From: Amycolatopsis thailandensis
GTDB taxonomy: Bacteria; Actinomycetota; Actinomycetes; Mycobacteriales; Pseudonocardiaceae
Length of the DNA: 64,000 nt
Assembly: GCF_002234405.1 (NCBI RefSeq)
Contig: NZ_NMQT01000057.1
Location: forward strand, 20,218 to 84,217
Direction: 5' to 3'
This document shows positions 44,731 through 53,129 of the stretch, in pieces. A program made the translations under genes and the position numbers. Position 1 is the stretch's first letter. Every line of letters starts with the position of its first letter. Under the pieces are notes generated by a model. It saw only the letters and a program-made list of their open reading frames with translations. It was not told the DNA's origin and searched no databases.

Positions 44731-46478
44731 CAGGAACGGACGAGCTTGACCAGGTGCTCCACGACCGCGTCGACGGCGATCTCCTCGCGGTCGCCGGTGC
44801 GGCGGTCCTTGACCTCGACGACGCCGTTCGCGAGACCGCGCCCGACGACGAGGATCGTCGGCACACCGACGAGTTCGGCGTCCGCGAACTTCACGCCCGG
44901 GGACGCCTTGCGGTCGTCGAGGACGACCTCGATCCCGGCGGCGTCCAGGTCGGCGGCGAGCTTCTCCGCGCCGGCGGCGATCGTCTCGTCCTTGCCCGCG
45001 ATGACCACGTGCACGTCGAACGGCGCGACCTCGCGCGGCCAGACGATGCCGAGGTCGTCGTGGTTCTGCTCGGCGAGCACGCCGACCAGCCGCGAGACGC
45101 CGACGCCGTAGGAACCCATGGTGATGCGGATGGGCTTGGAGTCCGGGCCCAGCGCGTCCAGCGAGAACGCGTCGGCGTACTTGCGGCCCAGCTGGAAGAT
45201 GTGCCCGATCTCGATGCCGCGCGCGGCGACCAGGGTGCCCTTGCCGTCGGGCGAAGCGTCGCCTTCACGGACCTCGGCGGCCTCGATCGTGCCGTCACCG
45301 GTGAAGTCGCGGCCAGCGACCAGGTCGACCACGTGGTGGTCGCGCTCGTCGGCGCCGGTGACCCAGGCGGTGCCGTCGACGACGCGCGGGTCGAGCAGGT
45401 AGCGGACGCCGTTGTCCTTCAGCGCCTTCGGGCCGATGTAGCCCTTGACGAGGAAGGGGTTCTTGGCGAAGTCGGCCTCTTCGAGCAGCTCGAACTCGGC
45501 GGGCTCGAGCGACGCTTCGAGACGCTTCGTGTCGACCTCGCGGTCTCCGGGGAGGCCGATGGCCAGCAGCTCCCACTCCTTGGCGCCCGGCTGGCGGGTC
45601 TTCACCAGGACGTTCTTGAGCGTGTCCGCGGCGGTGAAAGTGCGCCCGAGACCGGCGTCGTTCAGGAACGTCACCAGCGACTCGATGGTCGGGGTGTCCG
45701 GCGTGTGGTGGACCTTCGCCTCGGGCAGGCCGTCGACCGGCTTCGCCTCGGGCGCGGGCGTGGTGACCGCTTCGACGTTGGCGGCGTAACCCGACTCGGT
45801 GCTGCGGACGTAGGTGTCTTCACCCGTCTCGGCGACGGCGAGGAACTCTTCGGAGGCCGAGCCGCCCATCGCGCCGGAGGTCGCCTTCACGACGACGTAC
45901 TCGATGCCGAGGCGGTCGAACAACTTGGTGTACGCCTGGCGGTGCAGCTCGTACGACTTCGCCAGACCCTCGTCGTCGAGGTCGAAGGAGTAGGAGTCCT
46001 TCATGACGAACTCGCGGCCGCGCAGGATGCCTGCCCGGGGACGCGCCTCGTCGCGGTACTTGGTCTGGATTTGGTACAGGACGACGGGGTAGTCCTTGTA
46101 CGAGTTGTATTCACCCTTCACGGTGAGCGCGAAGAGCTCTTCGTGAGTCGGGCCGAGGAGGTAGTCGGCGCCCTTGCGGTCCTTGAGTCGGAACAGGGCG
46201 TCGCCGTACTCGGTCCAGCGGCCGGTGGCCTCGTAGGGCTCCTTCGGCAGCAGCGCGGGGAACTGGATCTCCTGCGCGCCGATGGCGTTCATCTCGTCGC
46301 GGACGACGTTCTCGATACGGCGCAGCACCCGTAGGCCCAGCGGCAGCCAGGAGTAGCCGCCCGGGGCAACCCGGCGGACGTAGCCGGCGCGTACCAGGAG
46401 CCGGTGGCTCGGTACCTCGGCGTCCGCCGGATCCTCACGCAGGGTGCGAAGGAACAACGACGACATCCTGGTGATCAC
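44730..46478 (-). CDS. proS: Prolyl-tRNA synthetase
   Basis: A 582-residue class II synthetase of the bacterial (ProS1) type with the editing insertion. Class II motif 1 lies in GLRVLRRIENVVRDEMNAIG, motif 2 in YRDEARPRAGILRGREFVMK, motif 3 in ITMGSYGVGVSRLVG; the editing domain spans about 225-400 and the anticodon domain is C-terminal. It charges tRNA-Pro. GTG at 46478 has GAGGAG 7 bp upstream and gives the same length as mycobacterial ProS. Confidence 0.97.
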   Translation of the reverse strand: MITRMSSLFLRTLREDPADAEVPSHRLLVRAGYVRRVAPGGYSWLPLGLRVLRRIENVVRDEMNAIGAQEIQFPALLPKEPYEATGRWTEYGDALFRLKDRKGADYLLGPTHEELFALTVKGEYNSYKDYPVVLYQIQTKYRDEARPRAGILRGREFVMKDSYSFDLDDEGLAKSYELHRQAYTKLFDRLGIEYVVVKATSGAMGGSASEEFLAVAETGEDTYVRSTESGYAANVEAVTTPAPEAKPVDGLPEAKVHHTPDTPTIESLVTFLNDAGLGRTFTAADTLKNVLVKTRQPGAKEWELLAIGLPGDREVDTKRLEASLEPAEFELLEEADFAKNPFLVKGYIGPKALKDNGVRYLLDPRVVDGTAWVTGADERDHHVVDLVAGRDFTGDGTIEAAEVREGDASPDGKGTLVAARGIEIGHIFQLGRKYADAFSLDALGPDSKPIRITMGSYGVGVSRLVGVLAEQNHDDLGIVWPREVAPFDVHVVIAGKDETIAAGAEKLAADLDAAGIEVVLDDRKASPGVKFADAELVGVPTILVVGRGLANGVVEVKDRRTGDREEIAVDAVVEHLVKLVRS

Positions 46479-46604
46479 TTCTGGGCTCCTCGCTGGAATT
46501 ACGTGCTTAGACGTTCTGCGCAGCGTAGTCACCCCGCCCCGGGGCTGTTCAACCGGTTATCGCGGGCACCCGGTTTTGTCGGTGGGTGCCGCTAGCGTTC
46601 CGCC

Positions 46605-46958
46605 ATGGGTATCGAACTGGGCATGATCACGATCGACTGCGCGGATCCGCGCGCGCTCGCGGCGTTCTGGACGAAGGCGCTCGGGGTGGAGGTGGATCAG
46701 GACTACGAGGGCGAGTTCCTGATCCTGCGACCCAAGGCCGGGGCCGGGCCCGTGTTCGCGTTCCAGCGGGTGCCGGAACCGCGTACCACCAAGAACCGCG
46801 TCCACATGGACTTCCAGACCGAAGACAGACAGAAGGAGGTGGAACGTTTGACCGCACTGGGTGCGAAGAAGCTCGACGAGCACGAGATGCCGGGTATCGC
46901 CTGGACGGTGCTGGCCGATCCCGCGGGCAACGAGTTCTGCGTCGCGGTCCACGGCTAG
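46605..46958 (+). CDS. VOC/glyoxalase-fold protein
   Basis: A 117-residue vicinal-oxygen-chelate protein (GMITIDCADPRALAAFWTKA, NRVHMDFQTED, VLADPAGNEFCV). Two beta-alpha-beta-beta-beta units are recognisable. Histidine and glutamate metal ligands (VHMDF, NEFCV) are partly present. Members can be dioxygenases, resistance proteins or lyases, so the role is open. It is followed directly by the variant 21-bp repeat array. Confidence 0.85.
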   Translation: MGIELGMITIDCADPRALAAFWTKALGVEVDQDYEGEFLILRPKAGAGPVFAFQRVPEPRTTKNRVHMDFQTEDRQKEVERLTALGAKKLDEHEMPGIAWTVLADPAGNEFCVAVHG

Positions 46959-46971
46959 CCGGTGTCCCGCC

Positions 46972-47194
46972 GATCACGCTTGACGTCCATCTGATCACGC
47001 GTGTCGTCCATCTGATCACGGGCGACGTCCGGCTGCGCACGCTTGACGTCCGTTGATAGTCATCGCCGCATCGGTCCGCCCCGGGGCAGCCTCGGCGTTG
47101 TCCGGCTGGACGTGCGCTCAAGCGTGCCCAGCCGGACGGCACCCGTGGTCAGGCGGACGACACGCGTGATCAGATGGACGGCACCCGTGATCAG
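46972..47194. repeat. 21-bp inverted repeat array, copy E (variant sequence)
   Basis: The left half (46972-47053) has three 21-bp units such as GACGTCCATCTGATCACGCG(T), GTCGTCCATCTGATCACGGG(C) and GACGTCCGGCTGCGCACGCT(T). The right half (47101-47194) has three inverted units such as CGGACGACACGCGTGATCAG(A). The period equals that of copies A-D, but the unit differs, sharing only the GTGATC/GATCAC core. The right half runs into the stop codon of the YCII gene. Confidence 0.8.
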
Positions 47195-47535
47195 AGGTCG
47201 TCCGGAGCGGGCAGCAGCTCGCGGACCTCTTGCGCGCAACGGCAGGCGACGGCGATCTCGGCCGCCCACCGCAACGCTTCCTCGCGCGTGGGCACGTCGA
47301 CGATCGAGAATCCGCCGAGGTACTGCTTGCCCGCCGGCTGCGGGGCGTCGGTGACCGTGCCGTCGGTGGCCACCACGCTCGTCCCCTCCCGGGGCGTCAG
47401 GCCACAGCCGAACACCCACACGCCGGCGTCCATGGCCGCCCGGACCACCGCGACCGACGCATCGGTGACGGCGGGCAGGTCCTCCTCGGAGATCTGCATC
47501 GCGCCTTCGTCGAACGAGATCAGGTACTGGGTCAC
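47191..47535 (-). CDS. YCII-related (DGPF-domain) protein
   Basis: A 114-residue ferredoxin-like-fold protein: TQYLISFDEGAMQISEEDLP, GVWVFGCGLTPREGTSVVAT, then GGFSIVDVPTREEALRWAAE. The family's conserved histidine/aspartate pair is not obvious here. Such proteins often lie beside ECF sigma factors, which is not the case in this window. GTG at 47535 has AAGGAGA upstream. Its stop lies inside the last repeat of array E. Confidence 0.85.
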   Translation of the reverse strand: MTQYLISFDEGAMQISEEDLPAVTDASVAVVRAAMDAGVWVFGCGLTPREGTSVVATDGTVTDAPQPAGKQYLGGFSIVDVPTREEALRWAAEIAVACRCAQEVRELLPAPDDL

Positions 47536-47637
47536 TGCCGTCTCCTTGGTCCCTTTGGCCAGAGAAGCAGAGTCTCGCGCCCATGGGCGTGGAAGGGCAA
47601 CGGATTCCGCGGCGAGTCCCATGGTCAGAATGGCGGC

Positions 47638-48540
47638 ATGACGGAGCGAGCCATCCTGCCCTGGTCCGACATCGAGCTGCCCGACGGGCTGAGCGCCCGG
47701 CTCTACGACGGCACGGGTCCGCTGCCGGACGGCGACCTCGATGACGTCGAGGTCTACGTGCTGCCGTACGACTCGGGTTCGGAGCCGACGAAGCTGATCG
47801 CCCGGCTTCCCGCGTTGAAGCTGGTGCAGGCGCTTTCGGCCGGGGTGGAGAAGCTGGTCCCGCTGGTACCGGCGGGAGTGAAGCTGGCCAACGGCCGCGG
47901 CCTGCACGACCTCAGCGTGGCCGAGCACGCGCTGGCGCTGATCCACGCGTCCCAGCGGGATCTGCCGCGCTGGTTCGCGCAGCAGGCGACGGCGTCGTGG
48001 GATCGCGAGCACACGCGTTCGCTGGCGGACAGCCGGGTGCTGCTGGTCGGCCACGGCTCGATCGGCCAGGCCATCGAGCGGCAGCTGGTCGCGGCCGAGG
48101 CCGTCGTGACCAGGGTGGCGAGCACGGCCCGGCCCGCGGAACGGGTGCACGGCGTCGGCGAACTGGCGGAACTGCTGCCGTCCGCCGACATCGTGGTCCT
48201 GATCCTGCCCGAAACGCCCGCGACCATGGGCTTGTTCGGCGCCGCGGAACTCGCCGCGCTGCCGGACGACGCCCTGGTGGTGAACGTCGGGCGGGGCTCG
48301 GCGATCGACACCGGGGCGCTCACCGCGGAGACCGTCTCCGGACGGTTGCGGGCCGCGCTGGACGTCGTCGATCCGGAGCCGCTGCCCGCCGGGCATCCGC
48401 TGTGGTCCGCGCCGGGCGTGATCATCACGCCGCACATCGCGGGCGGATCGGCGTCGTTCTACCCGCGCGCGAAGCGGCTGGTCGCCGAGCAACTGCGCCG
48501 GTATGTCGCGGGCGAAGACCCGCTGCACGTCGTCGGCTGA
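47638..48540 (+). CDS. D-isomer-type 2-hydroxyacid dehydrogenase
   Basis: A 300-residue NAD(P)-dependent dehydrogenase. The nucleotide motif is LLVGHGSIGQAIERQL (the usual GxGxxG is GHGSIG), followed by LPETPATMGLFGAAELAAL, NVGRGSAID with the catalytic arginine, the glutamate region DVVDPEPLPAGHPLW and the histidine in TPHIAGGS. It reduces a 2-oxo acid to a D-2-hydroxy acid or the reverse; the substrate is unknown. ATG at 47638; the promoter would lie in the 100-bp gap from the YCII start. Confidence 0.92.
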   Translation: MTERAILPWSDIELPDGLSARLYDGTGPLPDGDLDDVEVYVLPYDSGSEPTKLIARLPALKLVQALSAGVEKLVPLVPAGVKLANGRGLHDLSVAEHALALIHASQRDLPRWFAQQATASWDREHTRSLADSRVLLVGHGSIGQAIERQLVAAEAVVTRVASTARPAERVHGVGELAELLPSADIVVLILPETPATMGLFGAAELAALPDDALVVNVGRGSAIDTGALTAETVSGRLRAALDVVDPEPLPAGHPLWSAPGVIITPHIAGGSASFYPRAKRLVAEQLRRYVAGEDPLHVVG

Positions 48541-48734
48541 CGTACTTTGTCGCGCTGACGGACTTGTCACGGTGCCTGCTCCCGGCTCGTTCGCCGGGTT
48601 CTCGGCCGGGGCGCGGACGTGACTCGCGTGATCAGAGGCGGAACTCGCGTGCTTGAAGCCGGAACTCACGTGTTCGGCGCGGCGTGCCCCGGGTGCTCGT
48701 GGGGCGTTTAGTCCTCTGGATGCGACCTGACGGC
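48541..48734. repeat. Intergenic region with repeat array D
   Basis: Non-coding. The 21-bp array copy D is at 48619-48680: CTCGCGTGATCAGAGGCGGA(A), CTCGCGTGCTTGAAGCCGGA(A), then a partial CTCACGTG unit. A degenerate half of the 9498 palindrome follows near 48708. The array has no inverted half here. Confidence 0.7.
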
Positions 48735-49739
48735 CTAGGGCCAGTGGGTCCGGTAGGCGAGCCAGTCGCGCATGGCCGCGGCGAGACGGCGTTGCGCCGC
48801 GCGGACGCCGGTCGTCGCGGGTGGTTCCGGTAACCGGGACGCGCGTTCGGCGTGCCCTGCCAGGGCGACGCCGAAAGCGGTGACCGCCCAGACCGGGACG
48901 CCGGCGAGCACGGGGCGGCGCCGCAGCAGGCGGTCGACGTCGGCGGGTTCGTGCCCGGCGTCGAGCAGATACGGGACGAGCGCGACCAGATCGAGCCAGC
49001 CCGCGCCCCTCGCCGGATAGCGCCAGTTGGTGACGAGCACCCTGCCCGGCCCGGTCCGCACCAGGTATTCGAGCTGGATGTCGTTGTGCAGCAAGGTGTC
49101 CCCGGCCGACCAGGGATGCCAGGACGTCTCCAGCTGGACGAGCCTGTCGAGGTTGCGGACGGCCCAGCCGTCGAGGTCGCCGGGAAGTTCCTTCGCCAGT
49201 TCGTGCCATCCGCGCAGGAGCGGGCCGAGATCGTCGAGTGCGTCCGGGACGTCGGGCAGCGGGCACGGCGTGAGCGTGCGCCCGAGCGCGCCGAACGTGG
49301 CCAGGACCGCGGAGATGTCCGGCGAGCCTGGGCGCAGGTTTGGCCTCGTGCCGTCGAAGTCGGCGAACGCGAGCACCAGCCAGTCACCATCCACAAAGGA
49401 CAGTAACCTCGGCGTCGGCGCCTCCGGTGGCAGCCGTCGCGCGATGGCGGCCTCCGTCCGGTAGCCGCCCGCTCGCGGACTGTCGGCCGGAATGGCCTTC
49501 AGGAAAACCCAGCGATGACCGCGGTCGAGTTCGAGCCTCGCGGCGACACCGCCGTCGAATTCCGGGGTCTGCCACAGCGAACGACGGACCGCCGACCCGA
49601 GCTCACGCTCCACGGCGTCGCGCGTCGCCGACGGCAGGTCGTGCCAGCCGAGGCGTGCGGAAACCGGCAACGCCCTACCACCCCCAGCGATCTCTCCGAG
49701 AAGATCGACTGTACCGAAATACGCCCTTTCGGGTGACAA
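48735..49739 (-). CDS. Aminoglycoside phosphotransferase-fold protein with degenerate active site
   Basis: A protein of up to 334 residues with the APH/choline-kinase fold: VFLKAIPADSP (lysine), EAAIARRLP, ADFDGTRPNLR, and a catalytic-loop region LLHNDIQLEYLV. In active members this loop reads HGDxxxxN and is followed by DW; here the metal-binding asparagine is Tyr and the DFG-like aspartate is Asn (VTNWRYPARG). Both magnesium ligands are thus replaced, which suggests a pseudokinase. The start is uncertain (TTG at 49739 or TTG at 49667 with GGGGGTGG upstream). It follows a GNAT gene with 4 bp between them. Confidence 0.82.
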   Translation of the reverse strand: MSPERAYFGTVDLLGEIAGGGRALPVSARLGWHDLPSATRDAVERELGSAVRRSLWQTPEFDGGVAARLELDRGHRWVFLKAIPADSPRAGGYRTEAAIARRLPPEAPTPRLLSFVDGDWLVLAFADFDGTRPNLRPGSPDISAVLATFGALGRTLTPCPLPDVPDALDDLGPLLRGWHELAKELPGDLDGWAVRNLDRLVQLETSWHPWSAGDTLLHNDIQLEYLVRTGPGRVLVTNWRYPARGAGWLDLVALVPYLLDAGHEPADVDRLLRRRPVLAGVPVWAVTAFGVALAGHAERASRLPEPPATTGVRAAQRRLAAAMRDWLAYRTHWP

Positions 49740-49743
49740 CCGG

Positions 49744-50712
49744 TCAGGTGGCGATGGGCTTCACGTACCCGGCCCAGCGCTGATGCTCGCTGAACCCGAC
49801 GCGCTCGTAGACGCCGAGAGCGCGATGCGTGTTGTCCTGATCGACGTTGAGCGAAGCGCGTTGGAAGCCCGCGGCCTTGGCTTTGACGAGCGTGTGACCG
49901 AGCAGCGCGCCGGCGATGCCGCGTCCACGAAGGCCCGCGTCGGTCGCGACGTGACTGGCATACAGCTCTTTCACACCCGTCGCGGCCTCGTCGGAGGCGA
50001 AATGCGCGGTCAGCACCATCGCGACCACTTTGTCCCCGGCCGGGCTCAGCAACAGGAACGACAGATCCGGCTGGAAGTCCTTCGCGCCCACCACGAGATG
50101 CCGCCAGGCCTCCGGGGACTGCTCCGTGCTCCCCCAATGGTCCGCGAAGGTCTCGTTGCGGGACCGCAGGGTGAGTTCCTCGTACTTGTCCTCGTAAGCG
50201 ACGAGGGGGAACTCTTCGGGCAGCGGCTTGACCGGCGGGAGCGAGCCGAGGTCGGCCCGCATGTCGACGAACCACCGGGCGTGCTCGTAACCGGCGTCCA
50301 CGAGCAGGTCGGTGAGCCAGCGCTGTTTGGTGTTGGCCGCGGCGTGCAGTTCCAGCGGTGCGTCCGGATGGGACTTCGCGTGGATCTCCTTGCCCGTCTT
50401 CTCGAACCAGGCGGTGAGGCGCGCGGCGATCGCGTCGTCGCGGTACCCGGGGTGGACGAGCGTCTCGACCCGCACCATATGCGCCGGATTCGCCGCGTCA
50501 CGCCGCCTGAGCAGGCCGTAGGCGACCAGCTTGCCGCCGTCCCAGGCGCTGGTGGTCGCCGTCGGCAGGTCGACGTTCGGCGAGCCGATCTCTTCGGCGA
50601 GGTCCTCCGCGCTGTAGTGCTCTTCGATCGGCTCGACACGCTCCGCCGCGGCGAAGGTCTCGGCCAGTCGTGGCATGTCTTCCATGGTCAGCGGGCGCCA
50701 GGTCAGGCTCAT
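49744..50712 (-). CDS. Two-domain GNAT acetyltransferase (paralogue)
   Basis: A 322-residue bi-domain GNAT like the one at 2874 (MSLTWRPLTMEDMPRLAETF). The C-terminal domain has the intact acetyl-CoA loop TDAGLRGRGIAGALLGHTLV and NTHRALGVYERVGFSEH. The N-terminal domain's loop is degraded (HPGYRDDAIAARLTAWFEK, no RxxGxG), so probably only one site is active. ATG at 50712 aligns with the paralogue's start. It lies upstream of the APH-fold gene with 4 bp spacing, probably an operon. Substrate unknown. Confidence 0.88.
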   Translation of the reverse strand: MSLTWRPLTMEDMPRLAETFAAAERVEPIEEHYSAEDLAEEIGSPNVDLPTATTSAWDGGKLVAYGLLRRRDAANPAHMVRVETLVHPGYRDDAIAARLTAWFEKTGKEIHAKSHPDAPLELHAAANTKQRWLTDLLVDAGYEHARWFVDMRADLGSLPPVKPLPEEFPLVAYEDKYEELTLRSRNETFADHWGSTEQSPEAWRHLVVGAKDFQPDLSFLLLSPAGDKVVAMVLTAHFASDEAATGVKELYASHVATDAGLRGRGIAGALLGHTLVKAKAAGFQRASLNVDQDNTHRALGVYERVGFSEHQRWAGYVKPIAT

Positions 50713-50768
50713 GCGGACGAGGCTAAGCCCGCGCCTCGGAGTGACGCACCCCATTTAGTTACGCTTCC

Positions 50769-51527
50769 GTGGTGCTCGTGCTGCTCCCCCCTTCCGAAAC
50801 CAAGGCCGCCGGCGGCACCGGCGCGCCGCTGGACCTCGGCGCGCTGTCGTTCCCGGAACTGAACCCGACCAGGGCGAAGCTGGCCGACGCGCTGTCCGAA
50901 CTCGCAGCCGACGTCCCGGCCAGCGTCGCCGCGCTCGGGATCACGCCACGACAGGCCGACGAGGTCGCCCGCAACGCCGAACTGTGGACCTCGCCCACGA
51001 TGCCCGGGCTGCGCCGCTACACCGGGGTGCTCTACGACGCGCTCGACGTGAAGTCCTTCACCAAGGCGACGCTGGCGAAGGCCGAGAAGCGCCTCGCCGT
51101 CGCTTCGGCGCTGTTCGGCGTGGTCGCGGCGACGGACCCGATCCCCGCGTACCGGCTTTCCGGCGGGAACGCGCTGCCGTCGCTGGGGACCATCCGCAGC
51201 GTGTGGAAGCCGGTGCTCGAACCGGTGCTCCAGGGCATCGAGGGGCTGGTCGTCGACCTGCGTTCCGGAACGTACTCGGCGCTCGCGAAACTCCGGCCGG
51301 ACGCGGTGACCGTGCGCGTCGTGACAGAAGACGCGAAGGGCAACCGGACCACGGTGAGCCATTTCAACAAGGCCTACAAGGGACGGCTGGCCGCGGAACT
51401 GGTGAAGTCCCGGAGCGAACCGTCCACTGTGGAACAGCTGATGCGCGTGCTGTCGAAAGCCGGTCTCGACGTCGAGCGCACCGGCGACCACAGCATCGAA
51501 CTACTCACCGGCGACGGCGTGCATTAG
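50769..51527 (+). CDS. yaaA: YaaA (DUF328) peroxide-stress protein
   Basis: A 252-residue protein of the YaaA family: VLLPPSETKAAGGTG at the start, LWTSPTMPGLRRYTGVLYDAL, and the C-terminal VSHFNKAYKGRLAAELVKS. In E. coli YaaA lowers free iron and DNA damage under peroxide stress. GTG at 50769 is the first of two adjacent valine codons. It is divergent from the two-domain GNAT gene with a 56-bp gap. Confidence 0.9.
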   Translation: MVLVLLPPSETKAAGGTGAPLDLGALSFPELNPTRAKLADALSELAADVPASVAALGITPRQADEVARNAELWTSPTMPGLRRYTGVLYDALDVKSFTKATLAKAEKRLAVASALFGVVAATDPIPAYRLSGGNALPSLGTIRSVWKPVLEPVLQGIEGLVVDLRSGTYSALAKLRPDAVTVRVVTEDAKGNRTTVSHFNKAYKGRLAAELVKSRSEPSTVEQLMRVLSKAGLDVERTGDHSIELLTGDGVH

Positions 51528-51614
51528 TTCCGTACCCCTACGGGCTTCTTCCTCGGTTGTTCCACCAGGCACGGATGCGGAAAGTGATTTCCAGCCACCT
51601 GGAAAGGAACCACC

Positions 51615-53066
51615 GTGAACAGAAGACAACGGCTGCTGGGGATCGCCACCGCCACCCTCGGCTGCCTCTCGGTCCTCCTCCCCGCGCCCGCGGCCGCCGC
51701 GAACCTGCCCGCGGTCACGCCGACGGATCAAGCGGTCGTCCCCAGTGGACCGCACACGAACTCCATCGGCGGCACGCCCGCCTCGGTCAAGGACCACCCG
51801 TTCATCATCGCGGGCCTGCGCCAGGGCGGCTCCCGGCCGCAGGGCCAGACGTGCACCGGTTCGGTCGTGGCGCCGCGCAAGATCCTGATCGCCGCCCACT
51901 GCAAGGCGGCCGAAGGCGAGAAGAGCTTCCTTTACGGACTGGACGATCTCAACGCGGGCGGCGGGACGAGGATCGGCGTCGTCAGCTACGACATCCACCC
52001 GAAGTACGTCAACTTCGACCAGGGTTACGACGTCGCGGTGGTCACCACGGACGCCGACATCCCGGTGCCGGGCGGCCAGTACGCGAAGGTCGCGACGTCG
52101 GCCGACACGGACCTGAACAAGCCGGGCAAGTCCGGGCTGGGGCTCGGCTACGGCAAGAAGGACTTCAACGACGACACCCGCAACGTCGAACTGCACAAGT
52201 TCACCCTGCCGGTCGTGCAGGGCAGCAACTGCAATGGTGTCGGCGCGGGTTTCAAAGACGCCACGATGATCTGCAGCGGTTACAGCGACGGCCGCGTCAC
52301 CATCCTGCCGGGTGACAGCGGCGGTCCGCTCATCGTGGACGGCAAGGTCGTCGGCGTCGCGTCCTGGAGCCGCAGCGACTTCAAGTGGTACAGCGTCTAC
52401 GGCCGGCTCAACAACGACATGGGCGACTGGGTCAAGCAGCAGATCGGCGAGCCGAACAACCCCGAGACGTTCTCCCTCGCGGTGACGCCGTCCTCACTCA
52501 AGGTCGAGCCGGGCAAGTACGTTTCGGCCACGGTGACCAGCAAGCCGGGCAAGAACGGCGCGGAGAAGGTCGATCTGAGCGCGTCGGGGCTTCCGGACGG
52601 CGCGAAGGCCACGTTCCAGCCCGCGGCCATCAACTCGGGTGAGTCGGCGAAGGTGAGCATCGACGTTCCCGCCGGGACGGCCGAAAAGGACTACGCGGTC
52701 ACGATCTCGGGCAAGGGCACCACGGACACGGCGACCACGAAGCTGACGCTGACCGTCGGCAACGGCGGCCCGCAGCCCGGCGACCTGAAGGTGAGCGTGA
52801 ACCCCGGCAGCGGGACCGTCCAGCCCGGCTTCTTCAGCAACGTCACGGTTTCCGCCACCGGCGGGACCGGCACGATCACGCTTTCGGCGTCCGGACAGGG
52901 CCTGCCGTTCGCACCGTTCTTCAACCCGAAGACGATCTCGAGCGGCGGCAACTCGACCATGCAGGTGGCCGCGCCGTTCCAGCGGGGCACGTATCCGGTG
53001 ACCGTCACCGCGACGGACTCGGCGGGCAAGACCGCTACGGCGACCTACACCCTCACCGTCCAGTAG
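51615..53066 (+). CDS. Secreted trypsin-like protease with C-terminal Ig-like repeats
   Basis: A 483-residue exported protease. Signal peptide 1-28 (MNRRQRLLGIATATLGCLSV, cleavage near AAAA-N), then an S1 catalytic domain with LIAAHC (His), YDVAVV (Asp) and LPGDSGGPLI (Ser), with cysteines in CTGSV and NCNGVG for disulfides. After about residue 280 come two beta-sandwich domains (FSLAVTPSSLKVEPGKYVSA, and LKVSVNPGSGTVQPGFFSNV), like NEW3/CARDB-type adhesive modules. GTG at 51615 has AAGGAA upstream. It probably acts on extracellular proteins. A perfect palindrome follows at 53072. Confidence 0.92.
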   Translation: MNRRQRLLGIATATLGCLSVLLPAPAAAANLPAVTPTDQAVVPSGPHTNSIGGTPASVKDHPFIIAGLRQGGSRPQGQTCTGSVVAPRKILIAAHCKAAEGEKSFLYGLDDLNAGGGTRIGVVSYDIHPKYVNFDQGYDVAVVTTDADIPVPGGQYAKVATSADTDLNKPGKSGLGLGYGKKDFNDDTRNVELHKFTLPVVQGSNCNGVGAGFKDATMICSGYSDGRVTILPGDSGGPLIVDGKVVGVASWSRSDFKWYSVYGRLNNDMGDWVKQQIGEPNNPETFSLAVTPSSLKVEPGKYVSATVTSKPGKNGAEKVDLSASGLPDGAKATFQPAAINSGESAKVSIDVPAGTAEKDYAVTISGKGTTDTATTKLTLTVGNGGPQPGDLKVSVNPGSGTVQPGFFSNVTVSATGGTGTITLSASGQGLPFAPFFNPKTISSGGNSTMQVAAPFQRGTYPVTVTATDSAGKTATATYTLTVQ

Positions 53067-53071
53067 CGCGC

Positions 53072-53128
53072 GTGTCATAAGGGGTCCCCTCAAGACGTTT
53101 TTCGTCTTGAGGGGACCCCTTATGACAC
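53072..53128. terminator. Perfect 26-bp palindrome between convergent genes
   Basis: The arms start GTGTCATAAGGGGTCCCCTC and are perfectly complementary over 26 bp with the loop TTTTT. It lies 6 bp after the protease stop and 2 bp before the stop of the converging oxidoreductase gene. Confidence 0.8.
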
Positions 53129-53129
53129 T

